Below, piece after piece: positions 9,050 to 16,799 of a DNA stretch of 30,000 nucleotides. The notes below the pieces were generated by a model. That model saw nothing but the letters and a program-made list of their open reading frames with translations. It was not told where the DNA came from and did not search any database. Both the position numbers and the translations under genes were made by a program. Positions within the stretch are counted from its first letter, which is position 1, and the number at the start of each line of letters is the position of its first letter. The DNA comes from Mesostigma viride (Eukaryota; Streptophyta; Mesostigmatophyceae; Mesostigmatales; Mesostigmataceae), in contig RPFO01000137.1 of assembly GCA_009746045.1 (NCBI GenBank), positions 1 through 30,000 of the forward strand. The letters run 5' to 3'.

Positions 9050-9800
9050 CTAGACCGCATGGGTCGCGACAAAGTCGGCCCGGGTGCGGCGGAATAACAC
9101 ATCAGCCACGGTGCGAGTGAGGGCGAGTGACAGGCGCTGCCGCCAATACGAGGACCACGTGCGGGCCGACCACGGGGCGGTCTGACCCTCGAGGTCGAGG
9201 CGGTCTTCACGGCGCTGGCAGCACTCGTGGAAAAACTCCGCTGTCTTGGGGCCCATGGCCCCGAACTCCTCAAGGACAAAGGGGATGACCCGGTGGGGCC
9301 CCACATTGCCGTAGGAGGCAAACTTGTCGCGCTCAGCCACAGTGGCAGCAGCGCCGGCATCCACAGCCGCCCGGAGGATGTGGCGACCGGAAAGCGGCCG
9401 AGCCACGGAGACATCGATGAGCAGGTGGCAACCCTGCCCGTCGTAGTCAATGAGCACGGTAATGTCGGGGCGGTGGTTGGGTGAGTAGAGGGCGGCCCCA
9501 TCCGCGTCCTCGCACTTGATGGTGGAGTGGGGAAAGACCGACCGAACCATGGCACACACCACCCGGAGGAGAGCGGTATGGAGATAGAGGAACCAGTTCT
9601 GGTTCTGCTGGCCACCCATGCACGCGATGTAGTGCGTCCCAGTAGTATCCAGAGCAAGCCCGCAGCTGCCGCAGGACGCACCCGCCGTGATGAGAGGTTG
9701 CGGGGCAAAGAGCTGGTGGCGGAGAGCGATGGCGTAAAGGGCCGGAACCAGCGTGAACAAAGGGCTCATGGGGAGGGCGCGCAGGAATGCGGACCCCACG
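9050..9800 (-). pseudogene. LINE B C-terminal CCHC knuckle and restriction-like endonuclease
   Basis: An open frame of about 250 residues, closely similar to the C-terminal half of LINE A. It holds a zinc-knuckle candidate CGSCG...H...CMGG (near 9620-9700), then the endonuclease core with the spaced motif HRPDI...LLIDVSVARP (near 9400-9470). In families of this type, RPD and the later D belong to the PD-(D/E)XK nuclease site that nicks the target for reverse transcription. The C-terminal part reads EEFGAMGPKTAEFF, RREDRLDLEGQ and SARTWSSYWRQRLS, all shared with LINE A. The stop is at 9050. The frame is intact from about 9799 onward, but there is no RT upstream because of the internal deletion. 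Confidence 0.85.
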
Positions 9801-9819
9801 GATATACCACATATATATC

Positions 9820-10522
9820 ACCCGGCGGCGGAATGGCGTGTAACTGCTGTCGGCTGCCCGGCCTGCCCCTGGCGTCGAAGACGGCCAGAAAGTCATCCCT
9901 GTGCGACATAGCGGCCTGCTCTGCTGCTGACATCTTGTCGGCATCCTTCAGCACAATCCGGAGCACCTTCAGATCTGGCTGAGGCGCCAGCTGTCGCGAC
10001 GGTTTCACCCCAGGAAACCGCAATCTCATGTGAGCGAGCACGAGACTGTGATCCGAGATTCCACCGTGCTGACCGAATCTTGCAGGACGCGAGCATCGAC
10101 AACTGAGGGGCGCTGAGCGGCCTGAGCCCGACGTACGCAGATATAGTCAAGGCACACCACCCGATCCGACGGCCCCAAAAAGGTGGCAAGCTGCTCAGCG
10201 GGGCGTGCGAAAGAAGCATTGCATGCAACCAGCGCAGATTCTGCCAGCAGATTCGCAAATAAAGGCGTGTTACCGTTGGCTGTCGTGTTGGTTGGGGAGT
10301 ACTGAGCGCCCCCAGTGCCAACTGGCAGCGTGGCGTTGGCGGCGAGCAGCATAACCAGGAAGTGCCGAGCTGGGGTGTTGGCCTCCTCCTCCTTGAGGGC
10401 GGTGAAGAAGGCCTCACGTTCCGCCTGATCGAGCTCGACCCGCGTGTGGTGCATATCCCACGATAACGGTTAGCGTGTGGTGTGAATGGCCCTAAGTGGT
10501 CGAAAAAGTGGCCACTAGCACT
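9820..10522 (-). pseudogene. LINE B APE-type endonuclease, 3' half, and linker
   Basis: Downstream part of an exonuclease-endonuclease-phosphatase domain. Recognisable segments are LTVIVGYAPH (near 10450), FFTALKEEE, a damaged LLAANATLPV where the family normally has the metal-binding LLAGDFNA, then LDYICVRR and the C-terminal catalytic ISDHSLV (near 10050). A linker with LKDADKMSAAEQAAMSHRDD follows. At least two frameshifts are seen: one between GYAP and HTRVELD and one before the SDH motif. The GDFN loss would abolish activity even without them. The 5' half lies on the other side of the fold-back insertion. Confidence 0.8.
10518..10522. repeat. Target-site duplication GCACT (left)
   Basis: GCACT lies directly before the first base of the fold-back element and is repeated directly after its last base (11773-11777). 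Removing the element and one GCACT rejoins the two halves of the LINE B endonuclease coding region. Confidence 0.85.
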
Positions 10523-10600
10523 AGTTATATACAACGATTCCTGCCGGAATCGACACTAAGCGCTTAGTGTCGATTCCGGCAGGAATCGTTGTATATAACT
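10523..10600. repeat. Outer 78-bp perfect palindrome, left
   Basis: Centred at AAGCGCTT (10558-10565). Half-site begins AGTTATATACAACGATTCCT. Each half also contains its own small inverted repeat (GATTCC-tgcc-GGAATC), so the site can form a branched cruciform. Confidence 0.97.
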
Positions 10601-11110
10601 AAAACTTTTGCTTGCGCCGGCAAGGCTAAGGCCGATACTAGTCGGGTCATCGAATTGGCTATTCGATTATCGAAGTCGCCTATTCGACCATCGAACTTTC
10701 CTATTCGATTATCGAATTTTCCTTATTCGATTGTCGAAATTTCCTAGTCGACGGGGGGTCAGAGGCCAGCGGCCTATCATACTCGGTGCCCAGCGAGCCA
10801 CCGAACTAGGCCTAGGCGATTATAGCGAGACATCGCGTGGAACTTAGCCGATTTCGGGGACTTAGCCGATTTTCGGAGCGACGTCGAACAACACAGATTA
10901 TTAGCCGGTTGAGCACATCATATCATTCGAATAGCTAGCGCTGGTACTCGGCCTAGTAAGCGGAGAGCACTTGCCTATTTCGATTGACATATTAGGCCGA
11001 ACGATTAGCGTCCGCAACGTTATTCGCATTACTAGGCGAAAAATCCACCCCCGGAACGATCCTAGCGGGATTCGAACCCGGGATGCCGGCGTGTCGTTTG
11101 CAAAAGTTTT

Positions 11111-11188
11111 AGTTATATACAACGATTCCTGACGGAATCGACACTAAGCGCTTAGTACCGATTCCGCAAGGAATCGTTGTATATAACT
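11111..11188. repeat. Central 78-bp imperfect palindrome
   Basis: Same sequence family and centre (11149.5) as the outer palindromes, but the halves differ at four of 39 positions. The left half differs from the outer version by one base and the right half by four, so the right half has changed more. Confidence 0.95.
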
Positions 11189-11216
11189 AAGACTGTTGCG
11201 ACACGCCGGCATCCCG

Positions 11217-11256
11217 GGTTCGAATCCCGCTAGGATCGTTCCGGGGGTGGATTTTT
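11217..11256 (+). promoter_or_regulatory. Pol III B-box-like motif with downstream T-run (right arm)
   Basis: GGTTCGAATCC (11217-11227) is an exact match to the RNA polymerase III B-box / tRNA T-arm consensus. Its flanks can pair in part as a T-stem (four of five pairs). TTTTT at 11252-11256 could terminate pol III. The mirror copy lies in the left arm (about 11072-11082, minus strand). No acceptor stem, anticodon arm or D-arm could be fitted upstream, so this is not a tRNA gene. Whether it acts as a promoter is inference. Confidence 0.4.
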
Positions 11257-11694
11257 CGCCTAGTAATGCGAATAACGTTGCGGACGCTAATCGTTCGGCC
11301 TAATATGTCAATCGAAATAGGCAAGTGCTCTCCGCTTACTAGGCCGAGTACCAGCGCTAGCTATTCGAATGATATGATGTGCTCAACCGGCTAATAATCT
11401 GTGTTGTTCGACGTCGCTCCGAAAATCGGCTAAGTCCCCGAAATCGGCTAAGTTCCACGCGATGTCTCGCTATAATCGCCTAGGCCTAGTTCGGTGGCTC
11501 GCTGGGCACCGAGTATGATAGGCCGCTGGCCTCTGACCCCCCGTCGACTAGGAAATTTCGACAATCGAATAAGGAAAATTCGATAATCGAATAGGAAAGT
11601 TCGATGGTCGAATAGGCGACTTCGATAATCGAATAGCCAATTCGATGACCCGACTAGTATCGGCCTTAGCCTTGCCGGCGCAAGCAAAAGTTTT

Positions 11695-11772
11695 AGTTAT
11701 ATACAACGATTCCTGCCGGAATCGACACTAAGCGCTTAGTGTCGATTCCGGCAGGAATCGTTGTATATAACT
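11695..11772. repeat. Outer 78-bp perfect palindrome, right
   Basis: Identical to the left outer palindrome (10523-10600). It is followed immediately by the second copy of the target duplication GCACT (11773-11777). Confidence 0.97.
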
Positions 11773-11777
11773 GCACT

Positions 11778-12452
11778 CACGGGGACCGCAGCACGATGGA
11801 CTGGAGCTGCTCTGATGCTGCCGGCGAGCACAAGAGGCCCACACCACCTTGACTCGGCGCGTCGCCGCCACCATAGTGGAACCGCCAGCCCGCACGAAGG
11901 TCGTCGACCAGCAGACCGTTGACCCCTTGCTGACCCCTTGCTGGGGGTCAATGGTGCGTCGGTGGCTCCTGCATGGACCCCGAGGACAGCGATCTTGTTG
12001 TCGGCGCACAAGGCGATCAGCTCGGCCTCAGACGCGGTGGCGTGCTGGGGTGCCGCTGCTCGTACAAGGATCTGCCGGCAGGGAGGCCGGGTGCGCACAT
12101 TAAAGCTTGCAATACCAAGAATGGGGCGTTGCCCAGTATTAGCGGGGGGGTGGGGGTGGGGGTGGGGGTGGGGGTGGAGAAGGGTAATGCATGCTGGAGG
12201 TGGGGTGGGGGTGGGGGGTGGGGGGGGAGGGGGAGGGTGGCGATTGGGGTTAATGCTTGTCAACGCATGGAGTCTTTCTTTCAGGGCGGATATGCGTCGT
12301 CTCCGTCCTGGCTGGGGTTGCCGGCGTGTCGACTGGGCCTCATCCCGCTCAAGGCGGGCCAAGAGGCGTTTGAGGCTGGTAAATTGGCGGGAAGGTTGAC
12401 CGTGGCGTGCCTGGCGACCTTGCATCCTCATCATGCTCGCACGGTGCGACAT
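11778..12452 (-). pseudogene. LINE B N-terminal region and APE-type endonuclease, 5' half
   Basis: A minus-strand ORF starts at 12452 with a basic, probably helical segment (SLKRLLARLERDEAQ, RRRRISALKERLHALTS). A Pro- and His-rich linker follows, encoded by a G-rich tract (12146-12240 on the plus strand). The endonuclease begins with LGIASFNVRT (near 12090-12120) and continues EAELIALCADNKIAVLGV. After that the correct reading changes frame: GGVGLLCSPAASEQLQSIVL is found in another frame near 11790-11850. It is then cut off by the fold-back element. APE-type endonucleases of LINEs nick target DNA to prime reverse transcription. Confidence 0.75.
12146..12240. repeat. G-rich tract (GGGGGT-like units)
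   Basis: Runs of GGGGGT and GGGG on the plus strand, with many G-quadruplex-capable runs. On the coding (minus) strand it encodes the Pro/His-rich linker of LINE B. Confidence 0.85.
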
Positions 12453-12723
12453 GAGGATGGAAAGGGGCTTGTTTAAAGGCTATGCCCAAACTCCAAAGCC
12501 TAATGTATACCGCGAGGCCGCGAGGACGTGTGCCCTTATACCGGGCGCCATCCATACCCGGGACGTGCGTAGACGATGATGACGCAGCTGGGGCGTGCCT
12601 GGGACGGCCCGGCTTGTGCCGCTTGTTGGCCGCATCTGCGATTGTTGCGTAATCGTGTGAGGCGCTGAAGCCTCCCCCTCGGAGAGAGGAGGGGATGCGG
12701 TTAATTGACGGAGTTTCTGCCAT
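12453..12723 (-). pseudogene. Possible 5' coding region of LINE B
   Basis: A minus-strand ORF (124 residues, starting at 12723 and overlapping the next one to 12349) lies immediately upstream of the endonuclease ORF. It is Ser/Pro/His-rich with no recognised domain. Being GC-rich and on the same strand, it may be the N-terminus of the LINE B protein displaced by a frameshift, or 5' UTR. Confidence 0.3.
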
Positions 12724-14067
12724 AGCCCGATAGCCGGTTCCGGAAAAAGACGAACCCTGCCTGTGCTGCGTTTTTTGATATTGCGCTAAATCTTGGGCGA
12801 TGGCGGCTGAGAACTATATCATCGTGTTCGTCATCAAAAGGCGCATCTATACTGCAATTCACCCGACCAAATTTCATGCCCGGATGTAAAAGTTATGAGG
12901 AGCATTCTCGGCATCCATAGCTCGTCACACCATAACAAGAAGGGCTGGCGTACGCAAGGATAGATGGCAAGTAGTGATGAAGGAGACCACCCCTAAGTCT
13001 GTGGGGGCTCCGCGTGTGACCGCGTATGGCATTCAACAATAGCGATTCCGGCCGTGGTGCCCACAACCCTGTAACTAGGACCTAGATAGCTTACAGCCTT
13101 ACACAATCCCTTCCATCCCATGTTCCCCTCCAACTGAGGACTTATGCTCACGTGACGCAGTCACGTGTCTATTAATTATTAATTAATAACGGTCTAGCGC
13201 TAGGTCACTGTGATGTGTGTACCTCAACAAGGCGCCGTGAAGGATCGATTCGAACGATCCAATGCGCCAATCGATGTGCATGGCATGCGCATGCATGTCT
13301 GATTCGCTCGCGCTGTATAATAAGTAATAAGTTCAACGTCCATTATTAATCAACATCACTCCGTTGGGAGTAAATGTAGCACATATCCCTGAGAAGGGGC
13401 ATATGGCTCATTCTAGGCGCCTACTTCATGCAAGGGTGGGAATGTAAGCTACCCTTGATCTAGGTGCACCAGGGGCACCTGGCCTCTCATGACTCAACGT
13501 CCATGCAGCTACCTAATTCTAGCTGTGCCACATGTTTTATGAATTGTGCAATAAACAGCTTGCATCACAGAGGTTTGCACAGCTGTTTGAATAATGTGCT
13601 GTATACTGCGACGTACCCGAGAATCATGGAAGAGGAACATGAGGAATTGCACCGTGGTTGATGTTTTGCACTTGGCCGGCGGCCACCAGCATGATTTGCC
13701 ATAGAACGCTGCCATGCCTTTTAGCAGAACATATTATCCAGTGATGACAATGGACACCCTTTTTCAGTAAGATGCCTTCACTTCCCAGAAGATAAGTGAC
13801 ATGCAATAAGGAGACATTTTTTGTATTCAATTGAAGTCTGGATTTATTGGGTATGCATTCTCCAAAGGAGCTATGGCCGACTTACCTCCCGCTCCGGCAG
13901 ACCGCACGGGGGAAGCCGGTACACAACGGTACGAGCCGCGCCAAAGTCCGACCTCGTAAGCGGTACCCGAAAAGTGGCGCCAAATGCAAATTTTGGTGTG
14001 CGGGTGCACGACGGTGACCGAATTCCGGGCGACAGGCATGGCGGTCTGGCAGGCGATGTTGAGCGCG
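12724..14067. other. Intergenic, no gene seen
   Basis: About 1.3 kb with only short unconvincing ORFs. It holds a CACGTGAC-gca-GTCACGTG hairpin (13149-13167), an ATTAATTATTAATTAAT stretch, a GGATCG...CGATCC hairpin near 13242, and one copy of an inverted dispersed repeat (13361-13473). The last 200 bp are moderately GC-rich and unrecognised. Confidence 0.6.
13361..13473 (+). repeat. Dispersed repeat C, copy 1 (inverted partner 23973-24094)
   Basis: Shares CCCTGAGAAGGGGCATATGGC and several flanking blocks, ending near CTAGGTGCACCAGG, with the reverse complement of 23973-24094, at roughly three-quarters identity by eye. It is noncoding and MITE-like in size, but no clean terminal repeats were defined. 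Confidence 0.7.
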
Positions 14068-14445
14068 TAAAAAGGCATTATCAAGAAGGCTGAAATTTTA
14101 CGCTCATCCTCCTAAGGAGTTATTTGGTCCATGCACCAGTATTTTTTTTTCGGCAGAAACTTTGCGGAATCGAACAGCATATTGCGTCATTCACAGGTGG
14201 GTGCCTGTTTGGTCGCAGATTTTCTCTCGACCCCACCTGACTGCAGCAAAAAAATTTCCCGATGAAGTGCGCCCTAAGATCGAGTTTATGATCATAAACG
14301 ACGCATTTTTTAATTCTAAAGACTTTGACCGAACGACTTTTTTCAATACCGCTGCAATTTTTTTTTCCCGAGCTACCGCATATTTCCGACCAATTTCAAG
14401 GCTGCGTCAGGCTTGGCAAACCGATAATCCATATATATTCGCGTT
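14068..14445 (+). repeat. Dispersed repeat A, copy 2, segment 1
   Basis: Homologous to 2646 onward in copy 1, including the shared reading VIHRWVPV...FSRPHL.AAK.FPDE. It is cut by LINE A. The final 15 bases, ATATATATTCGCGTT (14431-14445), are the left target duplication. Confidence 0.8.
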
Positions 14446-16028
14446 GGCCGACATCAACCTCCAGTTGACCCTGGCCAAGTGCGCGGTGTACTCGCCCCAA
14501 GGTGATTGCTCCGGCTTTCCGCCCCAGCTCTTGGGCCGGGACGAGCGCCTCCATGGGTTGGATGTCCTCGGCGTTCCGGTTGGCGACCCCGCGTTTGTCA
14601 TCGATGCTCTGCGGGCCGCCCTCGAGGCACGCACTGAGGTACTGCCCTTGATTGCGCGCCTTCATGATTCGCAGACCAAGGGTCTGCTTCTGTGGTTTTG
14701 CGCTCACCCTCGCGTCGTTCACTGGCTCCGGGGCGCTCTTCCGGCTCAGGTCCGGCTGGCCGCCGAGGGCCACGACGAACGCATCCAGTCGGCCTTGGCG
14801 CAGCTGGTCCCGGGCCCCGACCTCCCGCCACATGCTATTCGCATTGCCTCCCTGCCTGCACGGATGGGTGGCTGCGGTCTGACTCGTGCCGCCCGGCTGG
14901 CCCCAGCAGCATTTTTGGGCTCCGTCGCTCAGTCGTGGGCGGAAAGCTGCCGGCTCCTGCCCCTTTTGGCAACGGCAGCGCCTGACCTCCTGGACCCCAG
15001 CAGCCCTTTGCCCTTCGTCACCGCCATCCAGGAGGCCTATGCTGAGATCCAGCAGGCCTGTTCTCCCGTCCGTGCCGCTCATGCAGGCGGTACAGCGCCA
15101 CCTCCCTCGCGGCACTCCCTCGGTCGCCTCCGTTCAATCTCCCGCCGCATTCCCTGCTCGCGTCATCGATAAACACCAGAAAACCTACGCGGGTATTCTG
15201 CACACGGCTGATTGGATTGCTCTTTTCGCGGACCTCAACGCCCAGGGACGTGCGTGGCTGTTCTCGCTTTCCTTGCGGAGTGTGGGCTCGGCGTACCTTC
15301 GTGCTCTTCCCATGGCCCCCCCATTCGCCTTGGCTCCCAGCCACTACTCGGTGGCGCTCCGGCACCAGCTATTTGCCCCGCAGCCTCTTGTTCCGGCCGG
15401 GCGGCCTTGTGGTAGCTGTGGGCAGCCGCTGGATCCCACGGGGACTCACTACCTTGCCTGCATGGGGGGCCAACAGAATCAGAATTGGTATTTGTATTTG
15501 CACACTGTCCTCCTGACGGTGGTGCTCGCCATGATTCGGTCGGTTTTCCCCCACGCGAACATCCGGTCCGAGGATGCGGATGGCGCTGCCTTCTATTCCC
15601 CCAACCACCGGCCTGACATCGTGGTGCTGGACTTTGAGGGGGGTGGCCGGCATCTGCTTATTGACGTTTCGGTGGCGCGGCCCTTGGCTCTTAGCCACGT
15701 GGCTGGGGCCTCCCTCACGGCAGGTTACATGGCGGACCGGGCGGAGCGGGCCAAGCTCCTGGCCTACGGCGACGTCGGGCACCATCGTGTGGTGCCCTTT
15801 GTCCTGGAGGAGTTTGGGGCCATGGGGCCCCTGACCTCCGCCTTCTTCAAGGAGTGTTGCCGGCTCCGGGAGGACCGGCTGGACCTGGAGGGCCAGCGGG
15901 CCCCATGGTCGGCGCGGACCTGGACGTCATATTGGCGTCAGCGCTTGTCGGTGGCGCTGACTCGGGCCATGGCTGACATCATGCTCCGCCGTACGCGGGC
16001 TGATTTTGCGGTGCAGCAGGGCTATTAG
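14446..16028 (+). pseudogene. LINE A polyprotein C-terminus (RT thumb, CCHC, RLE)
   Basis: The first part (to about 15070) reads ALADINLQLTLAKCAVYSP and LHGLDVLGVPVGDP, typical of the region after the RT active site ('NxxKC...' and 'xLGxPxG' motifs), then a helical thumb. Near 15065-15085 the frame shifts by one, and coding continues as VIDKHQKTYAGILHTADW, RSVGSAYLRALPMAP, the knuckle CGSCG...H...CMGG (15408-15470) and the nuclease motif HRPDIVV...LLIDVSVARP (about 15606-15680). It ends ADFAVQQGY at the stop 16026-16028. Apart from one frameshift and the missing 5' part it is well preserved. It is paralogous to the RLE part of LINE B. Confidence 0.9.
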
Positions 16029-16167
16029 GTTCCTCCCGTTAGGCGTTTCCATTGGTCTTATCGTAGTATAGAGCTTTGACATGGCTCTGTATGTATATAG
16101 GTTTATAGCTGGGCGTTTGCTTTGGTTTGAGTGATTTCACTCTGCTGTAAGTAATTATATTTTTAAT
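14446..16167 (+). mobile_element. LINE A, 5'-truncated, RLE type
   Basis: The insertion is flanked by ATATATATTCGCGTT at 14431-14445 and 16168-16182. Deleting the element plus one duplicate makes repeat A copy 2 align to copy 1 across the site without a gap, which confirms the boundaries. Part of the AT run may belong to the element tail, since the fragment at 8657-8842 ends the same way, so the unambiguous duplication is about GCGTT. Content: reverse transcriptase thumb, CCHC knuckle, restriction-like endonuclease and 3' UTR (16029-16167). The catalytic RT core is missing through 5' truncation. Confidence 0.93.
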
Positions 16168-16182
16168 ATATATATTCGCGTT

Positions 16183-16788
16183 TGCCCCAAACGTCATGTT
16201 CAATGCAGGCTTTCTTGGCACTAACGACGCCCACGGCGTCGGGGTTGTTATTAACCTCCCGACATGCACAACCTGCATGCCAGCAGGTGCATGCCGCAAC
16301 GAATTTCTGCTGCGGGGTGTGCGAAACCGACCTCAAATGCAAGAGAGTCATGGTTATCGACTAGCGGTACGTTTTCATATTCATATCTAGGTGCCAATTT
16401 ACTCCTTGACGAAGCCCTGGCCTTTAGCGGATGAATGTTGTACCAGTTCCCCGTCTTCCGAGTCCCTTTGTGTCATCGTACTCCTATTTTACGGGAAGTG
16501 CGCCATTCAGCGAGCGACAGTTTGATGGCGAGCTGTTTCCTCACACGAGCGATGTGCAGCCTAGTTTAGAGACTAGGGATATCAAGAAGCAATTCTTCAC
16601 ACGGATGTTAGGGAGAGGCCGTGCTGGGTTGCGTGCAAGCTATATTGCCGGCTGGCTGGCCATTGCCGTCGATGACAACATTGATGTCGACGCAGTCAAG
16701 GCTATGGATAACAAAGCTGCTGCTTTGTTATATATGGTTGTGCGTGGTACAAAATATGGGCAGTTTTCTTGCATGGCATGGCTGACCC
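16183..16788 (+). repeat. Dispersed repeat A, copy 2, segment 2
   Basis: Continues the homology to copy 1 (about 3020-3455), including the NFCC-x-VCET reading and the AGCGACAGT-TGATGGCGAG block. From about 16615 onward copy 1 has no counterpart because its interior is the tetranucleotide tract. Confidence 0.8.
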
Positions 16789-16799
16789 TTAACCCTTAA
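16432..16799 (+). pseudogene. Repeat A protein fragment, interrupted by TTAA element
   Basis: A 122-residue open frame, family not recognised. The protein-like part runs FSERQFDGELF...LETRDIKKQFFTRMLGRGRAG, then an Ala-rich helical stretch (YIAGWLAIAVDDNIDVDAV), then KAAALLYMVVRGTKYGQF and CMAWLTL. The first half has a recognisable, frame-disrupted counterpart in copy 1 (SDRQYDGEPF...). The stop comes from the inserted element at 16793. Joining across the element at TTAA extends the frame by nine codons (KWQRNMKEC) to another stop. Further protein-like reading follows in 18514-19282. Confidence 0.4.
16789..16792. repeat. TTAA target duplication (left)
   Basis: TTAA immediately precedes CCCTTAAACCGTC; its partner is TTAA at 18510-18513. 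One flanking base (C left, G right) is also symmetrical. Confidence 0.7.

Larger units (their letters stand above)
10523..11772. mobile_element. 1,250-bp nested palindromic fold-back element
   Basis: Three 78-bp palindromes (10523-10600, 11111-11188, 11695-11772) bracket two long inverted arms (10601-11110 and 11189-11694). The arms read as identical except for the last 10-14 bases next to the central palindrome. The outer palindromes are perfect (39-bp half-sites) and identical to each other; the central one has four mismatches between its halves. The element is flanked by GCACT and sits in the endonuclease domain of LINE B. Each arm holds four TTCGATTATCGAA-type hairpin units, a repeated CTTAGCCGATTT, and a GGTTCGAATCC motif. 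The only ORF, 79 codons and identical in both arms, starts at TTG and looks like a chance reading. No transposase is present, so it would be mobilised in trans or by replication. Confidence 0.95.
8843..12723 (-). mobile_element. LINE B, dual-endonuclease (Dualen/RandI-like), RT deleted
   Basis: In minus-strand order the element carries a basic N-terminal region, a Pro/His-rich linker, an APE-type endonuclease split by the fold-back element (10523-11772), a short linker, and a C-terminal CCHC knuckle plus restriction-like endonuclease. The whole reverse transcriptase is missing at a junction near 9801-9820. An N-terminal APE-type and a C-terminal RLE domain together are the hallmark of the Dualen/RandI clade described in Chlamydomonas. 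The 3' UTR (8843-9049) ends near the LINE A fragment. The 5' limit is uncertain; an open frame extends to 12723. Multiple frameshifts make the copy dead. Confidence 0.75.

Noticed and set aside
9227-9982. Plus-strand ORFs opposite LINE B
   Set aside because: Shadows of the minus-strand RLE and linker coding frames in GC-rich DNA.
10608-10847. 79-codon ORF in the fold-back arm, identical in the mirror arm (11448-11687)
   Set aside because: It starts at TTG. Identity follows from the palindrome, and the repetitive FDYR/FDHR reading comes from the TTCGAT dyads.
11165-11240. tRNA gene around the GGTTCGAATCC motif
   Set aside because: Only a partial T-arm can be formed. No acceptor stem, D-arm or anticodon arm fits upstream.
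13236-13260. tRNA-like GATTCGAACGATCC hairpin
   Set aside because: A simple 6-bp inverted repeat; it does not match the B-box consensus and has no tRNA fold around it.
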